Shown here one piece after another: positions 11,154-22,099 of a stretch of 52,750 bases of DNA; position 1 is the first letter of the stretch; the number at the start of each line of letters is the position of its first letter. The notes beneath the pieces are model-generated. The model had not been told where the DNA came from. It made no database searches and was given only the letters and a program-made list of their open reading frames with translations. Origin of the DNA: Symbiodinium natans (taxonomy: Eukaryota > Sar > Dinophyceae > Suessiales > Symbiodiniaceae); contig CAJNDS010002551.1 of the NCBI GenBank assembly GCA_905221605.1, positions 315,001 through 367,750 of the forward strand, in the 5' to 3' direction. A program made the position numbers and the translations under genes.

Positions 11154-11301
11154 TTGCCTGGCATCTTGAATCTTGGATCCGGGCCTTACTCAGAATTTTC
11201 ATAGAACTGAAAGAAATGAGTAATGACCTGCACAGATTCCAGATGCCAGGAAAATTTCCTGGGCATCTTGAATCTGGGATCCGGGCCCTTATTCCAAATT
11301 T
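11154..11301 (+). repeat. Direct repeat pair with internal palindrome
   Basis: A segment reading GCATCTTGAATCTTGGATCC then GGGCCTTA (11161-11188) recurs at 11263-11291 with few changes. Between them, 11241-11268 is a near-perfect 28-bp inverted repeat (arms AGATGCC-AGGAAA and its complement), whose right arm runs into the second direct repeat. It could be a small non-autonomous element or a folding site. Confidence 0.6.
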
Positions 11302-12014
11302 GACGCGAGCTCAAACTGAAGATGATGAAAAAGGATGCTGGTTCCTCCTCCCTTCCCAAGCCCACCCGCTGAAATCTTGATTATCTTTTCTGTTCTGGCC
11401 GGGGGGGGACCATTATTTATACATGTATAAACGTTTATTTACATGCCTCAGTCAAACATGCAGATACCCCCATACGACAACGCAGGCTTGGCCAAGACTG
11501 CGGAGCGATGTTGTTTCTTTCAGCAGAGACGTGGCTTTCACGATCTTTCGCCTGCATGCATGCAGCTGAGGCCAGAGCTTCACAATCGACACGTTCACGT
11601 CACGCCCTCTTTTGTCAAAAGCTGCCAATTTTGGGGTAGAGAGAGAGAGAGAGAGAAAGAGAATTTGTGATAAAGAAAGACATGGAATTAATGGAGAGAG
11701 CTGAAGTAGATTCTTTGTAAACTTTTGGTGAGGCCTGGCTTCAGTGGATTGCCGAAGGGCACCGGCTGTCAGGGCAGCAATGGGAATGTGCTGACGCCGG
11801 TGCCTCAGATACAGAATACGATTCTCAATAAGTTGTCATGTCAGACATTGACAGGGCCTCGGCTGCACAAAACACGTGATGTGCAGTGAAGCATTTACTC
11901 AGGGTGACCATTCCTTTCATGCGAGAGCTTCGGCGACAGCCTCAGCACGCAGGATGGGACTTATTACACTCAATGATTTGCCAGCTCAGAGTATAGAACC
12001 TGAGGAATGCAACC

Positions 12015-12135
12015 TACTACATGTTCAGAGCCCTGGTTGTGAATCCTCGGGAGACCTTTCTGAACGTAGACTCACCCGCTGCTCGGCTGAATGGCATGTG
12101 GTTGGCACGGCAAGAGCCGACGTATGCCGACGTGC
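12015..12135 (+). CDS. Exon, repeated-domain family (motif B)
   Basis: The frame reads YYMFRALVVNPRETFLNVDS and then NGMWLARQEP. Y-M-F-R-A-L-V-V-N-P fits the ten-residue motif found five other times, here without the intron seen in the 1.2, 3.6 and 10.0 kb copies. The W about 20 residues later also matches. Exon ends are unresolved. Confidence 0.5.
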
Positions 12136-12559
12136 TGTTGTGCTATCTGAGGACAAGTACTGGCGCATCGAGTCGCAAGCCGGAGGGATGGAGCTGGTTG
12201 ACTTGAACAAGGTCATCCCTTCATTTGCCATATACCCACGCTTGCCGCAGACCCAGAAGTAGCCGAGCCACTTGATGCGGCAGCAGTTGAAGGAGCTACA
12301 GAGCTGTACTGAATCAAAGCTATTGGGTTATGCAAGCCTTTGCAAGCCTTTGCATCGCTGTTCAAGGCGATACTTCGCGGTGGCCGCCCTTTCACAGGCC
12401 TGAGCTATATAGATGCACAAAATCCAAAGCATTCGAGTCTTGTTTCTGAGGTTGGTCTGGCATCAACTACGTACAGAATACATTTTCGAACAGCACGGCC
12501 CTCTGCTCTCTGACAGTTGGAAGGCATCGCCTTTCAAAACAGGTACAAATTGCTGATGT

Positions 12560-12632
12560 ACATATATATATATATACATATATATATATAGATATATATA
12601 TATATAGATATATATTCATATACATTTATTTA
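12560..12632 (+). repeat. AT microsatellite
   Basis: A TA-repeat broken by C and G (ATATATACATAT, ATATAGATAT). No coding potential. Confidence 0.95.
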
Positions 12633-12756
12633 TCTTTTTTTTGGGGGGTCTTGCACATGAAGCAAGTTTAGGACCAGTCGTTGCCACCGCAGTCAAGAAC
12701 TCAGATCAGCGGCCAGGTTGGTGCATCATGCCATAGCAACAATTTGCAAAGCAAGG

Positions 12757-12830
12757 CAGACTGTCCACATCTACCCACCGGCGGGAACTACCTTTGGCGG
12801 TCTTACGGAAGGCACTTGCATTGACATCGC
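12757..12830 (+). CDS. Exon, repeated-domain family (motif A)
   Basis: After GCAAG|G the frame reads QTVHIYPPAGTTFGGLTEG. The V-x-I-x-P-P-A-G-x-x-F-G core matches motif A copies such as IRIIAPADYYFGPL. Start and end beyond this core are uncertain. Confidence 0.45.
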
Positions 12831-13829
12831 CAGAGCCCTGGAAAACAGCGCTATATGGCTCTATGTTGGAACACTTGCATCACGACCGAAGCATGGCAAA
12901 TAATGGACATTGTTTCACAGGATCCTGTATTGCTGAGCCTTCAGTTTCCGACGCCACTGATTTCCGGAGTTTGGAGCTGAGCGAACACCAATCGCATCGG
13001 CACAGACCTGGCAGTATCATTCCTTGGTTTCACGATTCTTTGCCTTTCATCATGGGACCAGCATGCTCAGGTCACTCGGTTGCCTGAGTGGGTATCCTGC
13101 AGGGTGGTGAGTTCAACGGAGTCGGAAACCTAGCATGCTTGTCAGATTTCGCAGACACTGAGCCTTGCGCATGCGTCTGGCAATTGCAATATGCCTCTGT
13201 TGAAGGTTGATGCTGCGGAATGAGGAACCCATTTTGGGCGGCCGTCCACTGATCTCGGGTCTGCTTCCAATCGTCAGTCTGTAGCGGAATTGAGGGTATC
13301 AAACATGACCTGCTGTGATTCGCCCAGGTCCAGTCTTTGAGTTCTTCATCATGAATGCTACGAATGCAGAGAGCACGCCGCAGCTCAATCTATTCCAGAT
13401 TGAAGCCTCGCGCTTGCAAGCATCGGCCGTGAATTTATGCACAGCTTCTAGCTCTAGAATCGAAATTGCTAAAGGTAGGATTGCTGGTATCAGGCCATTA
13501 CAAGCACCCCAATGGGCAAAGAGGCTCATCGTCGCGGCTGCCTTCATGCCATTGCCCCAAGCCAAAAACCCTTGCTTAGACTTGGTCGTGCCAGGTTTGG
13601 ACGGCACCGGGCTGGGTGATTTACCCGGAACTTACACTGACATCGGTGGAGACTGCCAACCCTGGCTACGGATTGCCTGGGACACAGACACGGCATAAAA
13701 CGAGACTCGTCGCTCTATCGCCTTTGCATTTCAGGTACACGAACTTTACCGTCACTTTGCAAACTGTCACAGAGGCTCGATGAGGCACGGGGCAGGAACA
13801 AGCAGCACTGCAACGGGCATCGCAGCGAG

Positions 13830-13930
13830 GTGCCATCAGGTGGTTCGATTCGCATCATTGCACCTGCTGACTACTACTTTGGACCTCTGATTGAAACAGC
13901 AGAGACACGCCTGAGCCTCGGTCCAGATTG
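13830..13930 (+). CDS. Exon, repeated-domain family (motif A)
   Basis: The exon starts after GCGAG|G at 13830 and reads VPSGGSIRIIAPADYYFGPL, followed by IETAETRLSLGP. P-[SG]-G-G-S-[IK]-x-I-x-AP is shared with the 29.2-kb exon (IPGGSKIEITAPSG). This is one of the two best motif A copies. Confidence 0.5.
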
Positions 13931-13959
13931 TCTGATAAAGATGGCTGTGATTGCTATCG

Positions 13960-15640
13960 AGCTGAGGGTACGACCCTTTGGTGTCCGAGCCGTCCCCACA
14001 AGGTGCTGGCCAGGAGCGCGGTGTCACAACGAAGCGAGCGCCAAAACTAAGCCACTTTTGAACATCTCTGACTTTGTCGGAGTGGGCACAAGACCATAAA
14101 TCTGGGCCCGAATGTGGACAGGAGCGCCCGCCACCCGAGAGAGTCAGCATCCAAGCGGAAAGTAAATCTCGTGCCCAGCGTTGTCAGCTTGATCTTCGCA
14201 GTCTTTGCGCTGACCATGAAGTTCTGCAAGCTCACTGAAAGACTGAAAGGTTACGATCTGTCACATCCTCCGCCCTATGGCATGGACGGCGCCATAGATC
14301 TTTGGGAGTGCCAAGACATGCCAAGACCCAGTGCCTCAGCACCATCTGCATCTCGCTATCAGGGCGTGCGCATTGGAGTTTACTCCATGCATCATCATGG
14401 ACGAGCTCGACGAGTTGAGAACGCTCGGTGGTTCCACCCAGTTGTTGATACTGGACCAGTCCTTTCATGCCGTTCACGCGCAACGGCTGCTTCCAGGCAT
14501 GATCCTATCACCCTCGCAAGAGGATGCTTGGCGGACAAATCGGACTCTTTGCCTGGACATGAGGCTTCCCACGGTAGGAGTTTGAATTCAACTCGGCCTT
14601 GCATCTGAATCTGTGTTGCAGGTCGAAATGTGACCCAGGAGGACAACTTTCAGACCTCATATCCTGTGAAAGCCAGGTAGGCACAATGTGTGATTGCAAG
14701 CCGAAGTGACTTCAAAGGTGGCAAGTGTTGAAGTGCCAAGCCTCCTCAGGGCAGCACCTTGGATCTCTATGTGGCGCCGCTGGTCTTCCTGCCGTCTCGA
14801 CGAATTTTCCGCTTGTTGATTCAAGGCCATGTCTGAGCTTATCAGCACGATGCTCTCCGCTCCACTGTGTTACACGCGAATCACACGCGTGCGAAAGTCG
14901 TCTAGCATGTGTCGTTCGGTTTCGGCAGGGTAAGCCTGACAAATCCCGGCAGGCTACAATGCACGCAATCCTCCTGCCAGCGCTGAGGCGAACTCGCCGA
15001 GCCGCCTCGACTTACAGTCACCGCACGGGCGGAAGCATGTTTGTTCTGAACAGCCGCCAACGCAGACTTGCACGGCCAGGTGGCACATCATGACGCGCAA
15101 CTCCGACAGCTCCGCTCTCAGATGCTCGCGCGATGCATGTCTTGGGAGCGCTGAGGCCAGGGTAGGGCGGAGCAATCGTAATGCATGTACAGTCTACAGT
15201 CAAAATCGTTTTGCAGACGTTGGAAGTATAAGAAGCAAAGCAGGCCGTAACCTTCGTAACCTCCGTAGCAGTTTCTGCGTGTGTTACACAGTTGTTACAT
15301 GTTGTTTTCGGCCACCAACGTTCAAGATGCATGGTTCGGGGTTAGCCGTGATCTAACCGTGATCAGAAGAGTGCGAGCTTGCGTGAAATCATGTGAAACT
15401 GCAAGGTGAGAAGACAATCCTGGATGAAAAGCCACAAGTGCCTCACTCTCAGAGGAGATCTGCCACATGCCTGAAATGCATCGGGTTGACTGTCTGCGAG
15501 GCCTGGCGTCTCACTGATCGGCATTGTGTCTGTGGACTCAATGGTACCATCCAACACAAAGGCCAGCGGAGGCCTCGACCTGAAAGCACACGTGAGTACC
15601 TTGTAATCTAAAGGTCAGCAGCATTGAAAACTACGTGACC
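13960..15640. other. Exon-poor stretch, unassigned open frames
   Basis: A 164-codon plus frame (14114-14608) includes a hydrophobic segment VPSVVSLIFAVFALTM and is otherwise featureless. Other frames on both strands overlap it. I cannot assign exons. Nothing else stands out. Confidence 0.3.
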
Positions 15641-15689
15641 GTGACCTTGCGGCTGGCTACGCAGTGAGGGGGCCAAGCGAATTGAACGC

Positions 15690-15692
15690 GAC

Positions 15693-15731
<39 letters not shown>

Positions 15732-15735
15732 CCTT
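15690..15735 (+). repeat. CT microsatellite
   Basis: About 17 CT units followed by pyrimidine-rich text. Confidence 0.95.
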
Positions 15736-16443
15736 ACTCTCTCAATTTCACGCTGTTTTCGCTCAACTTGACAGCTCGCACGCTGGGCCCAGAGAGTCGG
15801 AGCTGGGGCAAGCAAAGTGGCCAGGATACAGTCATGAGGCACTCGCGGCTAGCACTGTACATGCGCAACAGAAAAGATTCAACCAGGGTCTTCAGCTTCA
15901 GAAAACAACAAGCTCATGATATTTACTTTACCGTGTTGACTGTGCTGACTACGTGTTGCTTCATGGCGCTCGCTACGGAAGAGCAGGAGAAGCAGCTGCC
16001 TCAGCTCATTCCACCAGGAATGCAATGCCGCACACTCTTAGAAACGACGATGGCAAGGACGCGTAATGCACACATTGGCATGCGATGGCACCAAAACCGC
16101 ACCCAGGCTGGCTGAGGTCCAGGAGTGGGCCTCTGGAATTTTCGCGGCCGGCAAGGCACGCAAAGTTGCTCGTCGCCAAGCCGAGGCTGCAGCTGTTCCT
16201 TGTCTGAACCCTGCATCTCAAGCGATAACTCTGGAAATGAGATATTTCGATCATCCCCACCCACAGCTACCTGATGTGAAAAAACAAGTAATGGCAGAAG
16301 GTGGGCACTACAGGGATCGGCTCTCTTGCAGGATTCTCTACCGGGGGGGAGGGGGGGGTCTCACTCCATTCGAGGAATCTCTGCGGGCTTCTCTGGGGGA
16401 CGGGTTTTCGCTGTGCAGTCGGCCGCTGGGATTATGTAAATGA

Positions 16444-17121
16444 GTGGCATACCCGCCCATGTTTGTTTTTGCTCTGCATGCAGTCTCCACCGTGAATGAA
16501 ATATGTAACCGAGAGGGCAGAAGTGAGACGATTACTACTGCTACCGCTGCTACTAGTAGTACGAATGCTGACGACGGTCTTGCTTCAAAGAGCATCTGCT
16601 TCAAGAGAAATAACTCCGGCAAGCATGTGGATCCTGCCGAAAATCCTTATACAAGCAAATGGGCGAGGGTGCAGACCCTCACAACATCCCCTGTTTTTTT
16701 GGAGCCTGCGTCCGAGCCAGCAGGAAAACCGAGAGGGTCATGGGTCACCGATGTCGAGGCCCCACATACGAGGGTTCTGGCACGCCCCCGCGATCAAGGT
16801 TTTTCTTGCCTTTTGATTGTGTATGATGGGTTGCTCTTATATTCTCGTGTTTTTTCTCCTCAGTCCCGAGCCCACAAGGGCTTCAACCACTCAGCCCAGA
16901 CACGGGACATTTGGACAGCGCTTGAGGCCGTACATGGGGGCGGCTTCGGAGAATTTACTTGGCCAGCTCCTGACCAAGCAACGGCATCGTCTCTCGACTT
17001 GGATTGTGCTATGTCGATCTGCCATTCTAGTCAGGTCTGGAGACGTCAGGGGTCTACGGGGATCCTTTCCAGTCGTTGGTCTTCCGTGAAGACTTTATCT
17101 GAGGTTGGCACTGCAGCTTGA
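16444..17121 (+). CDS. Unrecognised 225-codon open frame
   Basis: A long plus frame with no ATG at its start and no domain I recognise. It is Ser/Thr-rich early (TATAATSSTNADD). The part at about 16888-16985 (TRDIWTALEAVHGGGFGEF) looks most protein-like. It lies 0.7 kb upstream of the helicase and could hold one of its 5' exons or be chance. Confidence 0.2.
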   Translation: MAYPPMFVFALHAVSTVNEICNREGRSETITTATAATSSTNADDGLASKSICFKRNNSGKHVDPAENPYTSKWARVQTLTTSPVFLEPASEPAGKPRGSWVTDVEAPHTRVLARPRDQGFSCLLIVYDGLLLYSRVFSPQSRAHKGFNHSAQTRDIWTALEAVHGGGFGEFTWPAPDQATASSLDLDCAMSICHSSQVWRRQGSTGILSSRWSSVKTLSEVGTAA

Positions 17122-17854
17122 TTCCGGCCCCGTCAAACGTCGAGCCACCCATGCACTTCGGATGAGCGCTGCCCAGCCCAACATCTGTTGAACTTGCGAG
17201 CAATTGAGAGCAGTAGCCCCATCCTTTTTCGCCTTTTCGACAGTTGCCCCGGTGGAACCCACGCGCTGTTTATTCTTTTTCTGCGCAGATTTGGTCACGC
17301 TGATGATGGACCCTGCGGCAACTACTGAGCTACTGTAGTGGCTGCCATGATGAAAGGAGACCTCGAGCGGTCCTGACTTGTGAGACTTGTGAGACAGTAA
17401 AGCTCATCTCGGTTTGGTTGCCTTATGCCAGGCCCAGTTGTCAAGACTCACGTTCCCTGACACAGCACTGTTGCCATAGATGGCTTTGAAAACGTCAGGT
17501 TTGTGATGCTCTTCGCTGGGCCGATCACGAGAATGCTGAGTCAGTTCGGTGCCATGCCCGGATCATTGCAACACGTTTCTTCGCTCGGAGCGTTGTGATG
17601 CGATTTTTGACACAAACAACACCGAACCGGGCTTGCTTGGCAGATTTTGGCAGGCTGGCGGACCGCCTCAGCAACTTGGCAGTGGCACTGCACTCGCCGA
17701 CCGCCTCCATTCGCATCCTTTGTGCTGCAGCACGAGCAAGTGCTGGGCTCTGGGATGCTCTGAGGAAGGGCAAGCTCTCCAGACCAGCCGCACTTCGATA
17801 ACTTCGATAGATAGATTCCATGCCATCAAGTCACAGAGTCTTTCGGCACAACAC

Positions 17855-19559
17855 ATGCTCACCAACTCACTTTCCCTAAACTCTAAGGCACTCTGCGCAG
17901 GCGAGGAAGATCTTCTGGCTTACGGCAGATCTGCTGAAAGATCCATATCGGAAGCAGACAGAAAGGCATGGAAAGAGTGGCTGATGTCTGAAGCAGGAAA
18001 AAAATCGAGCACATCCGGTGATGGTGGGCCCTTCTCAGAGACCGCCGAGCAGAGCCAGCAGAGCCAGCAAGAAGAACTGTCTGTCTTTCAAGAGCCTGCA
18101 AAGATGGCATCCTTGCGACCCTATCAGATGGAGGCCGTTGCTGCGGTCCAGAGGGCGGCCCCAGCAAACTGCTGCGTCGTTTTGCCATGTGGAGCAGGCA
18201 AGACGAGGGTTGGGGCAGCTATTGCTGCGCAGTTTCTCACCGACCATCCGGCAAGTTGTGTGGTCGTTCTGTGTCTTCGTCGTGAAGGGATCCGACAATG
18301 GAGTCGCGAGCTACTTCACAACTGGGACCTGGGCGCTCTGGAGGTTGGTCAAGCAAGTGGCCACGGTCACGCCCACGCACTGCGAAGCTCCAAGATTCTC
18401 TTGGTGACATACCATCGCATGTTGTCTGAAAAGCGACGATCGCAAACCTCAGCAAACATTGGCTGGGAAGACGATGGCATCGGCGAAGGGGGCGCTGTTG
18501 ATGAAGATGCTGGGGGAGCTGTAGCTGCTCGTTTCCGCTCGTCATCCGAGGCTTTACTCATTGCAGACGAGTGCCACATGGTGCCCGCGCCAAAGATCTG
18601 TGAGTTGTTGGAGACATTGCTCGAAAACAAACGAGACCGAAGGCTTGTCGGCCTTACGGCAACTCTGCTCCGCGAGAGTGGCACGGGAGTCAAGGACGGG
18701 CCGGACGGGGATGTTCCCTGGCCACTTCTGGGCGCATGTGTGTTTCGCGAGACATTTGCAAACCTGGCGCCTGAGTTCCTTGCTCCCGTTCGATGCGTCG
18801 AGGTATCTGTGCCAGTGGTTGGGGAATGGTCCAAAATCTTCACGGAGCAGCCGCTTGCAGCGGCCGTTTGCTTGTCTTACCAGAAGTGGGTGGTATTGGA
18901 GCACCTGCTGGCCAAGCATGCGGGCGAACCCATCTTGATCACCGTGGAGCGCTGCGAGCAGGCGAGGCTGCTGGGTGCCATGTTTGGCATCATACCACTT
19001 GACGGGTCTGTTCCAGCCACGCAGATGAAAGACTACCTTGAGCGCTTCCGGCAAAGGAAGATTCTAGCGCTGGTTGCTACGCACGTCCTGGATGATAGTG
19101 CCGACTTCCCCGAGTTGTCCGAGCTTTGGCTATTTTGTGACAGCTGTCAGCCTTGGGTTGTAAGATTGTACCGAATAGCATAGTCAAGTGTGGTTTGATG
19201 TTTTTTTGTTCTGTGGTCCTAAGCGCGACTAGTCTGGTTCAGTCTTGCCCTTCGTGGGTCCGAAGCACACCCTCCAAAACAGCAACAGCGCATGTGAACC
19301 AGGGAAGGTTCTCGTCAAGTTAAGAGTGTGCGGTCGCCAATTCGACCTGCAGGTGATGATACAAATGGGCGGCCACTTTGCAAGCCGCAGGCAAGAGCAG
19401 CAGAGATTGGGGAGACTGTTGAGATGGGGTCCCGTAAAGCGACGGCGTTGGGAATCAACGGGAGCAGCTTGTCTTCAAGATGTAGATGCAAGAGCAAGTT
19501 CATGCCCCCCCCCCGCCCCCCCCTCCCCTGCCAAGAACGATTTGGCCAATTTTGTTTAG
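17855..19559 (+). CDS. XPB/ERCC3-like DNA helicase (short form)
   Basis: Superfamily-2 helicase most like XPB/Rad25, the 3'-5' helicase/translocase of TFIIH and nucleotide-excision repair. Visible in order: LRPYQMEA (Q-motif region, about 18115), Walker A LPCGAGKT (18182-18205), motif II ADECHMVPAP (about 18563), motif III GLTATLLRE (18650), the XPB-type LAPVRCVEVSVPV (18780), and FERFRQ/ATHVLDDSADFPEL (19040-19120). A second exon from 19353 (after TGCAG|G) supplies VMIQMGGHF and motif VI SRRQEQQRLGRLLR. The first ORF runs to 19183, but its tail beyond about 19125 is probably intron; the donor is unclear. Start ATG 17855 is the first long-frame Met. Human XPB has about 300 residues N-terminal to the helicase core; here there are about 85, and the C-terminal domain after motif VI is not visible. 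It may be a short paralogue or a decaying copy. Confidence 0.75.
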
Positions 19560-19589
19560 AGTCTGAAAACCAAGCAAACAAAGACAGAA

Positions 19590-20100
19590 AATCTAGAGTA
19601 TTGATGAGCCCCTGAAGCTTGTTCTACGAACCTTTTCATTTTCACAATATGTACACACACGTCTGATGTTGAATGTCGGAGGCCGCTCATCTGGTTGACG
19701 TTTCATTTCCGCATCAGCCAAAGGCAGGAAGAGGTCCCTGATCTTCATAAACAACGACAGAACCCTAAACCTGGCAAGAAAACGAAAGCCTCCCGTCAGT
19801 CTTGCGAAGATGCATGGGATTCCTTGAGCCCGTCGTGTTTTCACGAGAAATGAAAAAGGCTTCATCAGATCTCAATTCTTGGCAAGCACTCTGGTTGGCT
19901 TTTTATATTTAAATCAGAAGGTGCTTATTCAGGCATCCCGTTACATGCACGAGGAGGAATACGAGCTTGACAGGAGATGAAAGACCTCCTTCACATCTTT
20001 AACAAACATGAACCTAGCTTTTCACAAAAGGCTGCAAGAATTCAGAGCTCCGATCTACTAATGGGAAAGGAAGTGTCATGACAAAGCCTCGACCGTCATC
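19590..20100. other. No gene seen
   Basis: AT-richer sequence downstream of the helicase. A short minus frame (19593-19865) has no recognisable feature. A poly-C run at 19506-19525 lies in the presumed intron or UTR. Confidence 0.3.
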
Positions 20101-20104
20101 GATA

Positions 20105-20525
20105 GGCTTAGGGACCACCAGAGCTTGCGATTCGTCATTGAGTGCGCCTAGAAGCTTAGGAGTCAAAGACAACATGCAGTAGAAACTTAGGGACCAGGGC
20201 TTGCGCTTTGTCATTTTGGAAGACAACATGCACCAAAACTTAGTGGCCTTGGCATGCAAATTGTAGGTTTGGAAAGCAACATGCGCGAAATGTCTTGAAT
20301 CAGGGCTTTGCGATTTGTCACTATTCAAGGTAACGCAGACCAAAACATAAGGGACCAGGGCTTGCGTTTTGTCGTGTTGGCATGCAGCTTGCACCCAAAA
20401 ATTTCGGGACTAGGCCTTGCGATTTGTCAATTCTGAGCCTCCGCCGAAACTTAGGGACCATCGCTTGCGGTGTGTTATTTGGGAAGATGGCTTGCGCCAA
20501 GAAGCCCTTAGGACCCCGCCCGCAT
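20105..20525 (+). repeat. Degenerate tandem repeat, about 54-bp unit
   Basis: The core CTTAGGGACCAGGGCTTGCG, then ATTTGTCAT, recurs with the CCAGGGCTTGCG element near 20118, 20194, 20247, 20301, 20355, 20410 and 20458, giving a spacing of about 54 bp. Copies differ by substitutions and small indels. Minus-strand frames across it are by-products. Confidence 0.75.
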
Positions 20526-20789
20526 GACATCTAAAAGGGGACCTGGGCCATTTAAATGTTTGGAAATGCTTAAGAATTTCAGAAAGCATTTTGAACTTTC
20601 AGCTTTTCAATTTCAAACACTTAAGAAAACGAGTTCGGGCCCATTTAAGAAAATACAAGGGCCCGGTTGCATTTTGTTTCTTAATCTTCTTACTTGAACA
20701 AAGACTCAAATGGATTCAATCAATCCTCTGATCAGCCAAACCCATCGTCAAATAGAACTTAAAGGTCTGACGCACTGACTGTTTCAGGG

Positions 20790-20935
20790 TCTGGGGCTGG
20801 GATGTTAGGGTTTAGGGTTTCCCTCTCCCCTGTGGGTGGTGAGTGGGGCTCGGGTTAGGGTGAAGAGTTTTTGGGTTTGGGGATTTGGGTGTTAAGCTTT
20901 TGGGATTGGGGTGGGTACGGGGTCGAAGGGTGAGG
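20790..20935 (+). repeat. Degenerate telomere-like and G-rich segment
   Basis: Contains GTTAGGGTTTAGGGTTT and several GGTTAGGG / GGGTTTGGG variants on the plus strand, as at 1.86 kb. Confidence 0.7.
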
Positions 20936-21099
20936 GGTGAGTAGGAAAGCGGTCCGCGGACGCGTAGAACTCCAGCTGGTTACGGCGTTGTGGAAGCATC
21001 TTAAGCACGGTACAAACGACGCTCAAGCAGTCTTTCCCGAAAACCTGTTTCCGACACGAGGCACGGCCTACGTTCTACGACGGGAGCTCAGTGTGCATG

Positions 21100-21585
21100 C
21101 GGCGAGGGGTTTCATCAGGTTGCAACAGCTTGCAATGCAGCAAAGTCGAATGCATGGAAGCTGTCGAGCCAACTCGAGGTGCTCGTGCATGAGGGTACAG
21201 TGGAGGAGAAAATGAGCCGACATCGTACGGAGTCTGTCCTGGGAGTTCACTATGAACGTGTGGAAGCCCATACCCTGACGTCGAGCCCAGACTCAAGCTT
21301 GGGTGGTGGAAGCGACTTCTTACATCCCGGGCTCACCGCCGGCGAGGGAAACCCGTTTGAGATGACTCACCTGGAAGCCATGGCAAGGAATTACAAGAGT
21401 TGTTTGGACCTGTCGAGGAATGTAGCTGCCAGCATTCCTGGCCAAACAGGTAAGCGTGGCAGTCGAGAGACTCAGCTGTCGGAAGTCCGGCGATGGCTGC
21501 GGGGCGAGCCAACTGCAGATGACTTGGATCTGCAGGCTCCGCCAGCGCTTCGCGATAGAGGATCCCCATCCCCAAGTGTTGACTA
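21100..21585 (+). CDS. Exon group of an unknown protein
   Basis: One frame, extended upstream of any ATG, reads NAAKSNAWKLSSQLEVLVHE, then TVEEKMSRHRTESVLGVHYE (about 21147-21265). The same frame farther on gives EMTHLEAMARNYKSCLDLSR and TQLSEVRRWLRGEPTADDLD (21360-21525). Composition is helical and charged, as expected of real exons. The intervening text is more intron-like. I do not recognise the protein. Confidence 0.4.
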
Positions 21586-21710
21586 GGTCGGTGATTGTTG
21601 CTGTTCCTGCCAGTAGGGGTTTTACAGTTTTACCTGGCAGCTGCTCACCCACACGGGTAGGACCCAGAGATGAGAAAGGAACCCCACATGAAGTAAAGGA
21701 TGTTTTCCGA

Positions 21711-22096
21711 AGGCTTCTCCATCCACGACATCCAGCACGTCATCATCGTCAGAAGGGTCATCATGCAGCAACTCGCACAGCTCCTCCTTGTCTACGGATT
21801 CATCAAAGAAGTCCCAGACGACAGCTGTGCAATCTTCTACCACCGCAAACGCAGCACAAAGGAAGCGCAAAGTGTCCGATGCGCAAAGGCCCCCAAGCAA
21901 GCGTGGCCGCGGTCGAGGGCGCGGTCGAGGGCGTGGCGGCTCCAAGCGTGCAGCGAGAGATGCTCTCTCTGAAGCTCAAGTGGCGGACAGCGAGGTTGAC
22001 CTTCAACCACCCGCAGAGAGACCTCCAGAATGCTTAAGGTATTTTGCAAACATCCGCAAATCAGACCATGGCTCAGTCCAAGTTGATTTGGACTAA
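21711..22096 (+). CDS. Ser-rich / RG-repeat exon
   Basis: Starting after CGAAG|G the frame encodes a Ser-rich stretch (STSSSSEGSSCSNSHSSS), then KRKVSDAQRPPSKRGRGRGR, four to five RG pairs, GGSKRAARDALSEA and an acidic tail, stopping at 22096. PSKRGRGRG resembles AT-hook or RGG-box sequence and KRKV a nuclear signal, so a nucleic-acid-binding nuclear protein is likely. It may be the 3' part of the gene whose exons precede it. An acidic frame on the opposite strand is the complement of the Ser codons. Confidence 0.45.
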
Positions 22097-22099
22097 GCA

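Noticed and set aside
13842-13870. GGTTCGATTCGC, resembling a tRNA T-arm
   Set aside because: It lies inside the motif A exon, and no matching acceptor stem or anticodon arm could be folded around it.
18367-19054. Minus-strand ORFs of 158 and 166 codons
   Set aside because: Antisense to the conserved helicase motifs.
20105-20525. CRISPR-like array
   Set aside because: Repeats are contiguous and degenerate with no unique spacers, and the genome is eukaryotic.
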